A DNA stretch of 64,000 bases, taken from contig CM060963.1 in NCBI GenBank assembly GCA_030765045.1, forward strand, positions 70,567,617 through 70,631,616. Reading direction: 5' to 3'. The translations under genes were made by a program, and so were the position numbers. Position 1 is the first letter of the stretch. Every line of letters begins with the position of its first letter. The notes under the pieces were generated by a model. That model was given only the letters and a program-made list of their open reading frames with translations. It had not been told where the DNA came from and ran no database searches. Shown piece by piece: positions 45,310 to 56,339 of this stretch. The stretch is from Tenodera sinensis. Taxonomy: Eukaryota > Arthropoda > Insecta > Mantodea > Mantidae.

Positions 45310-48150
45310 ACTTCACTAATACTCTCTGTCTGTCTCACAAACTGCCTCCGACGATACACTCAAACAGCCATATCAAAATGGCTACAACTGTCTCGTGCAA
45401 TGCTTACAAACTCGCTTTTCTCAACATTGAATTCGCGTATATGGCCGAGAATGACGTAGTACGGATTATTTCTCGAAATCCAACTTTTCGTAAACAGCAT
45501 CTCGAACTGTCTGGAAACCCTTTGTACTGCCGCGCTCATTGTCGTGTTTGATCTACCGCTCCACTGTCGCTGGGCCGCGTATTTACAAGCAGTGGTGTGA
45601 GGTAGCTTGACGTTGAGCGTCTCTTTTCAAGGGCGGTCGGCCTCTCTTTTGTATTTAGCCAGTATTTTGTTGCTCAAATAGTATTCTTGCCGCTTTCCAA
45701 AACGTTTTGTATTTTTATATTTGTTTCTCTCCTCCAAATAATATCTACATAAACGTTGCGTAGGTAGAATATATGCTGTTATCCATCATTTTTCTTTATT
45801 GCAGATTGTTTTTGATAAATAATATGTACTTGAAAAATACTTGTGAATTGGTAAAAAGATAGTCTTTTGGGTGTTACACTACTTTTCTCGTTTCCTCTTT
45901 TTTTGAGTCTTTACTTCCTTCGGGAAACTTTAAGAATAGTCGTGTGCATCTCCCTAAATGATGACACGGGCAAATGTTCAAAATAGGCTAATAGGGAAAT
46001 CCGACCTTGAGAATTGGCTCTGCTATTCTTTTTGCCTTTTTTCTGCGAGATATGGAAATCGTGAATCGGCAACAAAATTTACTGTTACATATTATCTAAT
46101 CTGCGGTCGACAAGTATTTCCTGCCAGAATGAATACTCGTCACATTTTCCGTCACAATTAGCGGTTTCATAGTTTTCGAGGAATTAATCTAAATGTAAGA
46201 GTAATTTATCAAAGCAGAGGCAGAAAATCGAATGAGAAAGTCTTGTGTAAACTAAAGCATCATTGTTTTGACATAAAAATAATTCGCAGCGTCCTATGCG
46301 TTGTCCCACATTGACAAAACTTTCAATGGTTGATTTTGATCATGTGATCACAAATCTTGAGTCTAGGGCTAAGTCGATTCCTTATGATGTAGCTATTGAT
46401 AGGGAGAATTGCACACTGTGCAGCACAGGAGAGTGGCTGGTACTTGCGACCGTATCCTTCATTGGCTGCACCTTTTCCATTCATTAGGAATCGATTCATA
46501 TCTGACTAAAGCAGAGACATCTGAATATCTTCCCCGAGTGGAGTAAATCACCTGGCTCCAGTTTACTGAGGTGGACACCTTGCGATGTCCAATTATAAAA
46601 CGGACTATAACCATGGACAGTGTAAAGGCAAGGAAAACGAACCCTAGTCAGTTGACCTGGCACACGCAGAAACAATGTAAAGCAAGTACAAGTTTGGGAA
46701 TATGAAAGCGCATAACGGGCGTCACTTTGGTCGCTTATATGTGGAATTGAAACCGCGTTCTCATTAATGATTTCGCTTGTTTATTCACCAAAATGAAACA
46801 AGAGTTGGTTAGTTTAAGTATTGACTTACGTTTCCATAAACTAGAGTGCCTGAAAGCAGCCAAAATAAATGCATTTGTGTTATTCTTGAAGATCCCAAAG
46901 TGTCAGTTTTACTACTAAATACCAGAGAGTAGTTGTAGGCATATCCATGTGGTCAGTGTAACGAGTAATTGAAGTAATTGTGCACTCACGCTTGAAGCTG
47001 AGTGGCTGCTAATTTCTGGCACTTGTATGTGTACGAGACGGTCCAACGGCGTGATTAATTTTAGCCTCGCCTGATCAGTTGTCGGTCCATGACATTGCTC
47101 TGTTCCACATCATGAGCCAAACAAAGATGAACGTATGTATTCCATTAGTCCCGGCATGCCACAGCCCACAGGTGAAAAATTTAGAAGGATATACAGGGAA
47201 CACATTTTATCCCACTCCAATGTATGCTTCTGTAGTTCAATTTTTAATGGACGCACAGAAAACATGTCACCGGATCAGTGGCATAGCCTGACTATTAGAC
47301 TCGGTTATGTAACCCAACGAATATTGTAAAATTCGTTAACATGTGACCCAGTTTAAACAGAATTGCACTTTGGAGGTTTCATCTTTGATCACTGTCTGAA
47401 AGAAATGTTCGGCAATGCTGAGAGCAGGATTCAAAAGAATATGTTTACATCTGTAAATCAAATAAACCTCTCTTCAACATTTCCGTCAAAATTTATGTAA
47501 CGAACGGTAGACAGTTCTTCACTATTAACGTCAGGAGTTCCATCTAATATTAATTAAACAAAGAAGGCATCAGAAATTTCTTTCTTAATTCTATGTGTCA
47601 TTGTACTCACTTTTGAAATTAAATCACTCTGAATATCACAAAAAACAGTCGGCTTTTCCAAGTGTTCTGTCAGAGAGGCATCATGTATTTCTAATTCATT
47701 TAAATATTAAATATAATTGCCTCTGTTTGAAGATTTTTCATTCTCATTGTGAGTATGAAAAGCAAGTGCCTGTTTTCCCCGAAAACATACAGCCCGTAAA
47801 AAATGGGAAAGTTAGTTTTCATTGAAAATTCTATTCGTGGATTTATCCCGTATATTTTTGTTGCTTTTCGCATATTCTGTGATTAGAAGAATAGTTGTGT
47901 TTCGTGGCTGCCTTATAAATGTTTTTTAGATCTTCATAACTCACTTTTCTTTTGAACAAATAAGATTAATAAAACATTTGTTTAAAGTATCGGATTCACT
48001 TTCATAAACTTTGATGTTGTAATGCCTATACATCTTTTAATATTCGTTGTAATATTGAGTGCGGGCTTTGGGGGATCTGTTTTAATTACATATTGTTTTT
48101 TAGAGAAATTTTAATGTTTGGAAGCTTCTTACGTTGAGCTACAGTTTATC
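45310..48150. other. Unassigned sequence
   Basis: 2.8 kb with no recognised repeat. 45310-45650 is CpG-richer than the rest. Frames at 45958-46161, 46296-46487, 47079-47329 and 47595-47825 (60-76 codons) have no recognised domain, and no splice-site or promoter case can be made. A single-copy exon could be hidden here, but I cannot support one. Confidence 0.3.
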
Positions 48151-48152
48151 TC

Positions 48153-48155
<3 letters not shown>

Positions 48156-48188
<33 letters not shown>

Positions 48189-48296
48189 AACAACGGCAAG
48201 AAAATGAAGTTTTGTTTACTGCTGTAGCTCTTATTCGTTTTGTATACTGCCTGTATATATACCTGCATCCCAAAATCCGCGCGAATCTTAACCTAC
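48156..48296 (-). repeat. Poly(A)-tailed retroposon 3' end, minus orientation
   Basis: On the minus strand GGTTAAGATTCGCGCGGATT, GGTATATATACAGGCAGTAT, GAATAAGAGCTACAGCAGTA and CTTGCCGTTGTTGCA are followed by a 31-base A run (T run 48156-48186). The order equals 9543-9668. The tail shows retroposition and fixes orientation. Confidence 0.65.
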
Positions 48297-48299
48297 ATT

Positions 48300-48860
48300 T
48301 GCTTTAATAGGTAACCAAGTGTCCAAATCATGCTCAAATATTCACAGTTGAAGGACACACATACAAGAAACAAAACAAATCGCGAATTACTCTCTTCACG
48401 ACTATAAATGCAATAATGTTAGCACGATTCTTAACCTGAGATGTACAACAATACATTACATGCCGTGGGTCAAGCGCATAACACCAGTTTCCTGCAGCTG
48501 AAGAAAGACTTCGTTGACCCAAGCTTTGTTTCGAAACATACTGCTGCAGAGTGGCGCAAATTGAAATAATGTTTAAGAAAGCTTGACATTAAAGCGATTA
48601 TGTACCACCAAATTATAATGAAGACCAACTTGGCAATCAGTTTGAGGAAAATTACAGGTTATGTAATACATCTCTCATATCCATTGACGCTACGTTTCTG
48701 CACCGAATGTATCCAACACCTCGAATGTGTTGTGTTATTACCAGAGAGAGGCAAAATGTGAAGAAGCATTTGAGAAAACATGAATTTTTTGCTAAAATAT
48801 GAAGCAAAATATCCAAAATATTATGAAATGTATATGTTAAAGGTTTGGTGCAGGTTCATT
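48300..48860. other. Unassigned sequence
   Basis: Nothing recognised. Confidence 0.3.
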
Positions 48861-48894
48861 TCATGTGTTTAAAAATAGTCTTTGTAGTTTTTTT

Positions 48895-49594
48895 TTCTCC
48901 ATATTTCACGATAAAAGCGTCAAATATAACAATAAATATCTCGAAAATAGTTATTTTCACAAAGGAAACATATTTTACTTATATTGTTTGTTTTAGCGAG
49001 ATTTATATATTTTGTGCAGTAGCATTTTGTCTATCTCTAACAGTTAAACATTTACGCAAAAGTGACCCAGAATTAAGATAACTTTTGAGAAAATTCAAGA
49101 AATACATTTTATTTGTCATCAAAATATCTTAAGCATGTGTTGTGTTAAGCAAGATCGTTAGATCCATCAAACTTTTCAAAAAATGTTCCATGTAAAGCAG
49201 GCAGCCTCAGCTCGAAAAACGGGCAGCAGGCACGGTCAGCTTGTTCTGTGCTAGCAAGCCGCTATTGCCTTTCCTTCCACCTATGTTGACTTTCGATTCT
49301 GCACGCTTCCAGCTGTCCGGTAATCCGATTAGAATATGACGTCACAGTGCATTGAGCTGAGGCTGCCCGATGTAAAGGGTAGTCTGGGGTACTTGCCGCA
49401 TCCTTGGAAGATGCTATTTAGTAATTAACTGACTTTTCATTTTTGAGTTCTGGTGTTATCTCACACACATGCACGCACACACCATGTCACCACCACCGCG
49501 AATTTTCTAAATATGCTTTTTTGGATTGAGATTGTCTTAAAGTATGTATTTCCGATGAAATCTTGATCCGAAGTTTTGGTCGGGATACAATAAT
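48895..49594 (-). repeat. X repeat, minus orientation, interrupted by a hAT MITE
   Basis: It runs from ATATCTCGAAAATAG through TTTAGCGAGATTTATATATT to the 5' end (AAGTATGTATTTCCGATGAA, GGTCGGGATACAATA). A 172-bp element at 49198-49369 interrupts its CCATGTAAAGGGTAGT block. The plus-strand frame 48845-49081 lies in the repeat and parallels the one at 6457-6660. Confidence 0.75.
49198..49369. mobile_element. 172-bp hAT-type MITE with perfect 8-bp target duplication
   Basis: The left end CAGGCAGCCTCAGCTC and the reverse complement of the right end CGGGCAGCCTCAGCTC match at 15 of 16 bases. ATGTAAAG flanks both sides (49190-49197, 49370-49377). Removing the element and one flank restores the X repeat's CCATGTAAAGGGTAG. 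Eight-base duplications and CAG termini are the hAT hallmark. The interior is non-coding. Confidence 0.92.
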
Positions 49595-49837
49595 TTTAGG
49601 AGTCACGTGTGTGCGCGCTAGAAATAGTAAGGGGAAAAAAAGAAAATCCAAGGGGTCGTAAAACTAATTAAAGCACAAGTGAGATACCTAAGACAAAATT
49701 AACTATCCCCCTCTGATTTTAGAGACTATTTTAACTTAGACGAAAGGTTAATTGCTGACCTTATTATAATTTAGCAAATAATTATTTAACGGGTTATTCT
49801 GTGTATTTCCCAACTCAGTTTTCGTTCCATAAACTGA

Positions 49838-50555
49838 ATTGAAGCCACATTATCTGAATTAGCGAAATCGTTGCTCAAACGACTACTTTAAATCATTTTC
49901 TGCTTGGCCTGAACTTGTGCTATTGTTAATTTAGTTTATTGATGCTTCATTTGTCAAAATCCACTGTCAGATTATTTAACTTGCTGAATTAAGGGAGTTT
50001 ATTAAAATATACATGTGCTTTTTCAGTGAATAAAGGATAGAAGCTCCAGTATCTGAATTAGGGAAACCTTCGCTCAAAACATTTCATTTTTTGTTTGGTG
50101 TATACTTGAGCCGTTGAGTGCAACAGTGGCCCAACCCACAAAAATTCAGAAACTGAGTTATTAGCACAGACATGTTCCCCATATCAAAATCTAGAAGAGC
50201 AGTAGTGACCTATACCACATTTCTACAACCACCGGCAGATGGCATGAGAAGTGTGTTATTGCATGGAACTGAATCTGGCTTCCTGGATAGAAACAGTGGC
50301 CCAACCTTCCTGCATGTATGTAACTATGTATCACAATGTCGGTGCTATATTGATTAAAATTTCCAAATATCATGCCTCTTACTTAGTTATTAAAGTAAAT
50401 ATGAAACTTTCAAATCACAGATATTTTTTACACTCCATTATCTCCATTATGTACATTTAGTGGTTGGGCCACTGTTGCGTTCAACGCCTCATTTGTGCTA
50501 TTGTCAGTTAAGTTTATTGGTGTCTCAGATGTTAAAATACACATATGTATGATTC
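49838..50555 (+). repeat. Two tandem units, the second split by an inverted-repeat element
   Basis: TATCTGAATTAGCGAAATCG ... TTGTGCTATTG..TTTATTG at 49850-49975 recurs as TATCTGAATTAGGGAAACC at 50051 and TTGTGCTATTG..TTTATTG at 50493-50552. The two halves of the second unit are separated by the element at 50107-50491. Confidence 0.65.
50107..50491. mobile_element. 385-bp element with about 33-bp inverted ends
   Basis: TGAGCCGTTGAGTGCAACAG on the left and TGAGGCGTTGAACGCAACAG (reverse complement of the right end) match closely and both continue into TGGCCCAACC. A third copy of ACAGTGGCCCAACC occurs inside at about 50293. It interrupts the second unit of the surrounding tandem duplication, which shows it moved in. 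The target duplication is unclear (at most 2-3 bases). Frames inside (50172-50357, 50251-50460) are unrecognised. Confidence 0.7.
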
Positions 50556-50559
50556 TCAA

Positions 50560-51270
50560 CAGAGAGAGGAGGGGGGCCTTCGAGTTGTGTGTTTTTAAGG
50601 TCAACTAAAGCCTGAAATGGGTGTAGATATTAAAAGTGCAGCTGTTTGCAGCACTAGACGGTAGATAATAAAGACGTGAAAATGCCATTGTGAAGCCATA
50701 AATGAAGGATATTTAGAAGGCCACTGGCGTGTTCACGTGAAAGCCATGCATATTGCAATAATAGTTATCTTTACTGTTTTCGTGCAAGAACAACTCGTTC
50801 CGGGAACTGATAGGGCACGTTTTATTCTTTGTGACATTTACTTCTATAGGCGCGAAGATGCGCGCACGCATATATCTACCTCTTCATGGAATGTTAGTAA
50901 TAGTAAAGAAGTAAGGAGAAGTAGGGGGTCAAATAAAGATAGATGCAATTAAATGTTTCAGTTTGCTTCTAAATTGCATTTTACATGCACTGTCATATTA
51001 TGCAAGTATATAGTCGTTGGAAAATAATTAAATATGTAAAATTAAATAATAATAATCATAATAATAGTAATAATAAATACGTAATAAGGATAATAATGGC
51101 TTCCGTGCGAAGCCCGCAATGGTAATGAAACGTGAGCAGAAACATCAAAAAATAAGAGTAAGGTGATACTGAAACGTATTTAATTAATTGAGTTCAAAGC
51201 AGAACACATTTATTGACACAGGGATACTATTCAATGCTTAGGAAAAGGTTGCTCGTGAGTAGAGGGATAG
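50560..51270. other. Unassigned sequence
   Basis: A patch of AAT-rich sequence lies at 51044-51080. Frame 50737-50952 has no recognised domain. Confidence 0.3.
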
Positions 51271-51273
51271 CTA

Positions 51274-52125
51274 CAGTGCGTTCGTAGATCGGCCGGACCG
51301 CCCCGCGGCGCCACCGGACAGGGCAAGTACCGGCGCACCCTCCGCCAGTGTTATACCTAAACGACCGGCAAGTCATGAGTACGGAACACTTAACTACTGT
51401 CCTAACTTTTATTAGGCTTACCTGCATCACAAAAGATGTTGAAGTTGAATCCTTCAACGCGAACATATTCGCTATATCTCCGAAAACAATACTTCTTGTA
51501 AGTTCACGTTGACTTCCTGTGTTTCTCTCGTGATTTTGTCCTTCGTGTGAGAATTTGAGCGTACACTTCATTCTTTAACGCTCCCCATAAATAAAAATCG
51601 CATGGGGATAGGTCAGGGGAACGAGGTGGCCGCAATCCTCGACTAATTACTCTGTCACCATAACCATTTCCCAATTCGTGTATGCTAATTCGCAGCAATG
51701 TGCTCCATAACTGAATCCTGCTGAAACCAGCCACACAATCTTTCATTTCTTGTCAGTTGCGGCGAAAAAAATATTTAAAATCTAATTTACATAAACGTGT
51801 CAGTTGCATGGTAAAATATGGAGTCGAGAATTCTACGCGCACCAAACCCAAACTTTTGCAGCGTGGTGAAGAACTCCATGAATAATATGGGGATGTTCGT
51901 AAACCAGAACTGTTTTCAGAGATATCGGGAATGTGTTCGTGTTGAAGGTCATCAATTTCAGCATCTGTTGTGATGCAGGTAAGCCTAATGTAAGTTAGTA
52001 CAGTATCTAGTGTTCCCTACTCATGACTAGCCGGTCGTTTACATGTAACTTTGGCGGAGGGCGCGCCGGTCCTCGCCTGGTTCGTTGTAGCCACGGGGTG
52101 GTCCAGCGGATCTATAAACGCCCTG
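51274..52125 (-). mobile_element. Mariner-like element with about 150-bp inverted ends, TA flanks
   Basis: The ends CAGTGCGTTCGTAGATC and CAGGGCGTTTATAGATC (right end, reverse complement) open inverted arms of about 150 bases: 51274-51450 pairs with 51955-52125. They share GTGATGCAGGTAAGCCTAAT, CGGTCGTTTA and GGCGGAGGG.GCGCCGGT. TA lies outside each end (51272-51273, 52126-52127). The core keeps a minus-strand piece of transposase. At only 852 bp it is internally deleted and cannot be autonomous. Confidence 0.88.
51504..51746 (-). pseudogene. Mariner-like transposase fragment
   Basis: The 80-codon frame contains YGDRVISRGLRPPRSPDLSP followed by CDFYLWGALKNEVYAQ. SPDLSPCDFYLWG is the block of mariner-type DDxD transposases that carries the third catalytic Asp (within SPDL..D). 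The first two acidic residues and the DNA-binding domain are missing. The frame starts in sequence that is already degenerate (FSRIQLWSTLLRI) and ends in unrelated residues near the inverted arm. Orientation is minus relative to the window. Confidence 0.8.
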
Positions 52126-52129
52126 TAAT

Positions 52130-53130
52130 ATGAAGGGAGCAGGTATCATTACCGTTATCATTTCATGTGCCAATCTAGGGATGAGACATGTCAGTTTTCC
52201 CCTTTTCGCATTAAAACTCCTCACAATCAAAGTTTCTTCAGGCGGTTCCAAGTACTACAGAATTAGGATATCCATCCGAGTTACCTATGCTTATTTTTTC
52301 AAGCAGTTATCGCAGCTATCCTTACACCATCGGAGAAATATTCAAATCCTAATGTAATTTTGATGCCATTATTTACTTGCTTTAGCTGATAGTATGTGCT
52401 GTTTTGAATCTAGATCGAAAATACAACTGTGTTCATATAAATTGTAGATGTCGGGGAACTAGTATGTGGAATGGAAAAGTTATTTAGTTTACATATTACT
52501 ATTGTAATAGTTTTCTTGCATTTCAGGTGCTCACGTTGAATAATTAATTTGCATGTCCTGTAGGCGCTTAATAGCTGTAACTGATTCTAAGCAAAAACTT
52601 CTGTGTGCAAATATAGGCATTTTGTACTATAAAATGTTTATATTTAATAAAATTATAACCTTAGGAGTACTCGTATTTTTATATCCCAACTCGCAGTGTG
52701 CTTACGTTATCCTGTTAACATTCATTCTCTCTCTCCCTCCCCCCTCACCCCTCCCTCCTCCCCTCTCTCAACATTTTGCTTAGTTGTTACAAATTACTTA
52801 TTTAGATTGTATAAATTTCTAACATGCATTTCTTTTGTTTTAGGTAAGAACACTTACACTCATTAGTGCTGATTGGCAGAGAATGTAAGTTTTAATTTTT
52901 TGTATTAATATTATAATTAGACGCCATTATAATTGTAAAACGTGTTATGCCTTTAGAGCTAACACAACTAATTACTAAACCAAAGCTTTCCCTATTGATA
53001 CCAAATGCATTTTGGTTCATTATTTTTAACCTCAAAAAATCTGCGAAATAATAAATACAATATTACCTAACATAACTTATCCCACATAAACTCAAAAACT
53101 ATTAAATATAACAGCACCCAGTTCTACAGT
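52130..53130. other. Unassigned sequence
   Basis: A CT-rich tract lies at about 52728-52770. Frames at 52130-52357 and 52553-52783 have no recognised domain. Confidence 0.3.
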
Positions 53131-53139
53131 TGGATAACC

Positions 53140-53541
<402 letters not shown>

Positions 53542-53554
53542 GATAACCTTAAAA

Positions 53555-54145
53555 TGTGAATATATTTCTATACATCCTTATAAGAAATAGGTAGTTCCAC
53601 TAGAGAGTTACAGTTTGTGCCACTTGTTCAGAAACGGCATGCTTCCACAATCCGATATTAATGGAATTCATTTTCGGTCTAGTTACTGCAGAATAAGTAC
53701 AGTAAGTTTTAATATGTATCTTTTAATATTAAAATATAATGTACAATAAAGCCGCATTTATATTGCCCCACGAGTAGAACGCCTACTACACATAACGTAC
53801 TAAATCGAATGAAACCTAGTAAGTTAATTACACCATCATTTCATGGATTTTGCGTGTGTAAACAGTTTTTAAAACCGATTGAAAAACCCGACCTTCTGAT
53901 TGAATAGACATTTCTCACTATCCTAATGTATTGACTGTCGAAAAGCTCACTGAACCATAGAGATTTCGTATCTTGTTGACATTGAATACTCGCAAACAGT
54001 ATCATGTTTTGGCGTGTAATTAGTGATTTAACAGGCAATCACACCAACATGCATTACAACATGACCACATGCACACACTTAGGTCAAGTTACTTAGCACT
54101 TCTTTCAAAATCTCTTGCTTTGTACAAAATATCCATATCCTACGC
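53555..54145. other. Unassigned sequence
   Basis: Nothing recognised. Confidence 0.3.
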
Positions 54146-54150
54146 ATCTT

Positions 54151-54975
54151 TAGTAGGGGAAGTATTGTATTTGACCCAAAAATTAATGTCGAGATTTCAC
54201 CGGAAATGTGTTTCGAGGCCCCCTGAATCCAGAAAAGCATTTCCTGCTTATCCTGTCCGCCTGCCTACCTACCTACCTACCTACGTGCCTGCCTGTCTAT
54301 CTCTGAAAAGCATAACTCAAGATCATAAAGTCGATTAAAAACCAAAGTTGGTATTTATGTTTAATATCTCTTAAGGATGCGACAGGAAGATTTTGAAGAA
54401 ACTTCCTCCACTCTAAACTACCCTTTACATGGAAAATTTTCGAAAAATTTGATTTTCTCGAAAATGGCTCTAACGATTTTGATTAAAATGCCTTATGTTT
54501 AAGATATTTTTATGGTAAATGAAATGTATATTTTAATTTTCTGGCGATAGTTTGAGTTTACTCTTGATACAGATAGACCAGGTCCTATTATATAAAAAGT
54601 AGGTCTCGTTAAAACACAATTTATTTCAAAATGCAATTTTTTTTTGTGGAGGAAGCCACTCGGAAATATTCCTCGTAATTTTTGTGATTTTGTAATACTT
54701 AAACTTTTGCAACTTTACTCAAATGGAAGGTCGTTGTTCAGTTTTTTATCTCTTGGCCGTGTAAAAGAGAAACAGAATTTCAAAGCCTTCACATAGCGAC
54801 CAGCTTTAAAAGATTTGTATATCTTTCAAAGCCTATTATATTCCCATATTCCTCTTGCACCTACAAGAAAATTAGCAATAAAGTAATTTCTACAACTGTT
54901 TATCTCGACTAACATGAAGATAAGGGAATAAAAGTGTGTGCAAGAGAAGAGAAAGTCATGTGAGTGCAACACAAG
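54151..54975 (+). repeat. X repeat, plus orientation, nearly full length
   Basis: It begins at AGTAGGGGAAGTATTGTATT (first dozen bases lost), has an ACCT/GCCT tract in place of the usual CTGT/GT tract (about 54255-54300), and ends GTGAGTGCAACACAAGA. It contains the CACATAGCGACC block of the second subfamily. The frame 54069-54338 overlaps it by chance. Confidence 0.85.
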
Positions 54976-54979
54976 ATTT

Positions 54980-55160
54980 TTAGACTTTGTATTCCCTTCA
55001 GTCTATTTAATTATTTCAGTGTAGGGAACTCATCTTCAGACTTTGCAAAAGTATTTTTAATCAACTCTATAGGCATAGACATTGGCAATTCTAGTAGCTT
55101 AAGTAGATTACTCGCCAGGTAATGTTTCTCATTAAGTATTCCCTTATTTACATTATTATA
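54980..55160. other. Unassigned spacer
   Basis: Short unassigned stretch. An inverted-repeat partner of 56314-56336 starts at 55161. Confidence 0.3.
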
Positions 55161-55188
55161 CTCCATCCAGCCTTAGATCCGCACCTTG
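55161..55188. repeat. Inverted repeat, left member
   Basis: CTCCATCC..CCTTAGATCC followed by GCACCTTG matches the reverse complement of 56314-56336 with two small gaps. The pair brackets the X repeat at 55449-56302. Confidence 0.6.
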
Positions 55189-55448
55189 TATCCTTCCGCG
55201 ATAACCTGATGTTCATATCACCTGCGACTAATACAAAGAAATGCCACGTGGGCTGATGCCTCGTGTTTATGTTGCAACAGAACGATATTTACTCGGCAGT
55301 TTCAGGAATAGCGTTACATTCAAGTAGTTTTTACCAGGGTTATATATCTTGAAAACTCACAGATAATTGCCAATATTTAAGGTAGGTACTATATTTTGTG
55401 GTGCCCTTTGGTTTCGGCGTATCGCGGGTTAGTTGTTGACGCCTTTTT

Positions 55449-56302
55449 ACTTTCTCTACTGGTAAGTAGGGGAAGTATTGTATTCCACCCAAAAATTCGA
55501 ATTCGAGATTTCACCGGAAATACATGTTTTGAGGCCCCCTGAATCCAAAAAAAGCATTTTTAGAAAAAGGTCCGTGTGTGTGTCTGTGTGTGTCAGTCTG
55601 TCAGTCTGTCTGTGGACAGCATAGCTCAAAAACGAAAAGTCGGTTAAAAACCAAAGTTGGTATTTAAGTTTAATGTCGTTCAAGGATGTGACACGAAGAT
55701 TTTGAAGAAAATAATCCCACCCTAAACTACCGTTTACATGGAAAATTTTGATTTTCTTGAAAATGGCTCTAACGATTTTGATTAAAATATCATATGTTTG
55801 AGATATTTTGATGACAAATGAAATGTATATCTTGAATTTTCTGGCTATAGCCCCTGTAGTCGTATTTACTCTGGACGACTTTTGCATAACTGGTAAACCG
55901 TTAGAGATAAACCAAATTATACTATACAAAAAATGTAGATCTTGCTAAAATACACAATTTATGTCTCAATAAATTTTCTTGTAGGGTGAACCATTTCGGA
56001 GATATACCTTGTTATGTGTGTGAGTTTCGGAAAACTTGGAGCTTTCGTGAAATGGGTCATCGTTATTCATTTTTTATATGTTACGTGTACAAAGAGAACG
56101 GAATCTCAAAGCTTTAAAAGATTTGACTATCGCACAAAGCCTACTGTATTCCAATATTCCCCTTGCACCTACAAGGAAATAAGCAATAAGATAATTTGTA
56201 CAAATGTTTATCTTAACTAACACGAAGAAGATATAGGAATAAGAGTTTGTAAGAATGGTTAGTACAAGAGTAGAGAAAGTCATGTGAGTGCAACACATCA
56301 GA
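55449..56302 (+). repeat. X repeat, best full-length copy
   Basis: Reference copy. Order of landmarks: ACTTTCTCTACTGGTAAGTA, CCACCCAAAAATTCGA, GATTTCACCGGAAATACATG, GAGGCCCCCTGAATCC with an A tract, a GTGTCTGT/CAGTCTGT microsatellite (about 55574-55615), CATAGCTCAAAAACGAAAAG, GGATGTGACACGAAGATTTT, AACTACCGTTTACATGG, GGCTCTAACGATTTTGATTA, then CTGGCTATAGCC, GTAGGGTGAACCATTTCGGA, AAAGCCTACTGTATTCC, and GCAACACATCAGA followed by T7. A T5 run precedes the start. No LTR, no A or B box and no conserved catalytic motif is visible. Minus-strand frames 55456-55929 (157 codons) and 56074-56298 (74 codons) are open here. Confidence 0.9.
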
Positions 56303-56313
56303 TTTTTTTACAT

Positions 56314-56336
56314 CAAGTGCGGATCTAAGGATGGAG
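56314..56336. repeat. Inverted repeat, right member
   Basis: CAAGTGCGGATCTAAGGATG / GAG is the reverse complement of the segment at 55161-55188, allowing two small gaps. It starts 12 bases after the end of the X repeat. Confidence 0.6.
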
Positions 56337-56339
56337 AAA

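Noticed and set aside
45310..48150. Possible single-copy gene in a repeat-poor stretch
   Set aside because: Only 60-76-codon frames, no domain, no convincing splice or promoter pattern. Left as unassigned.
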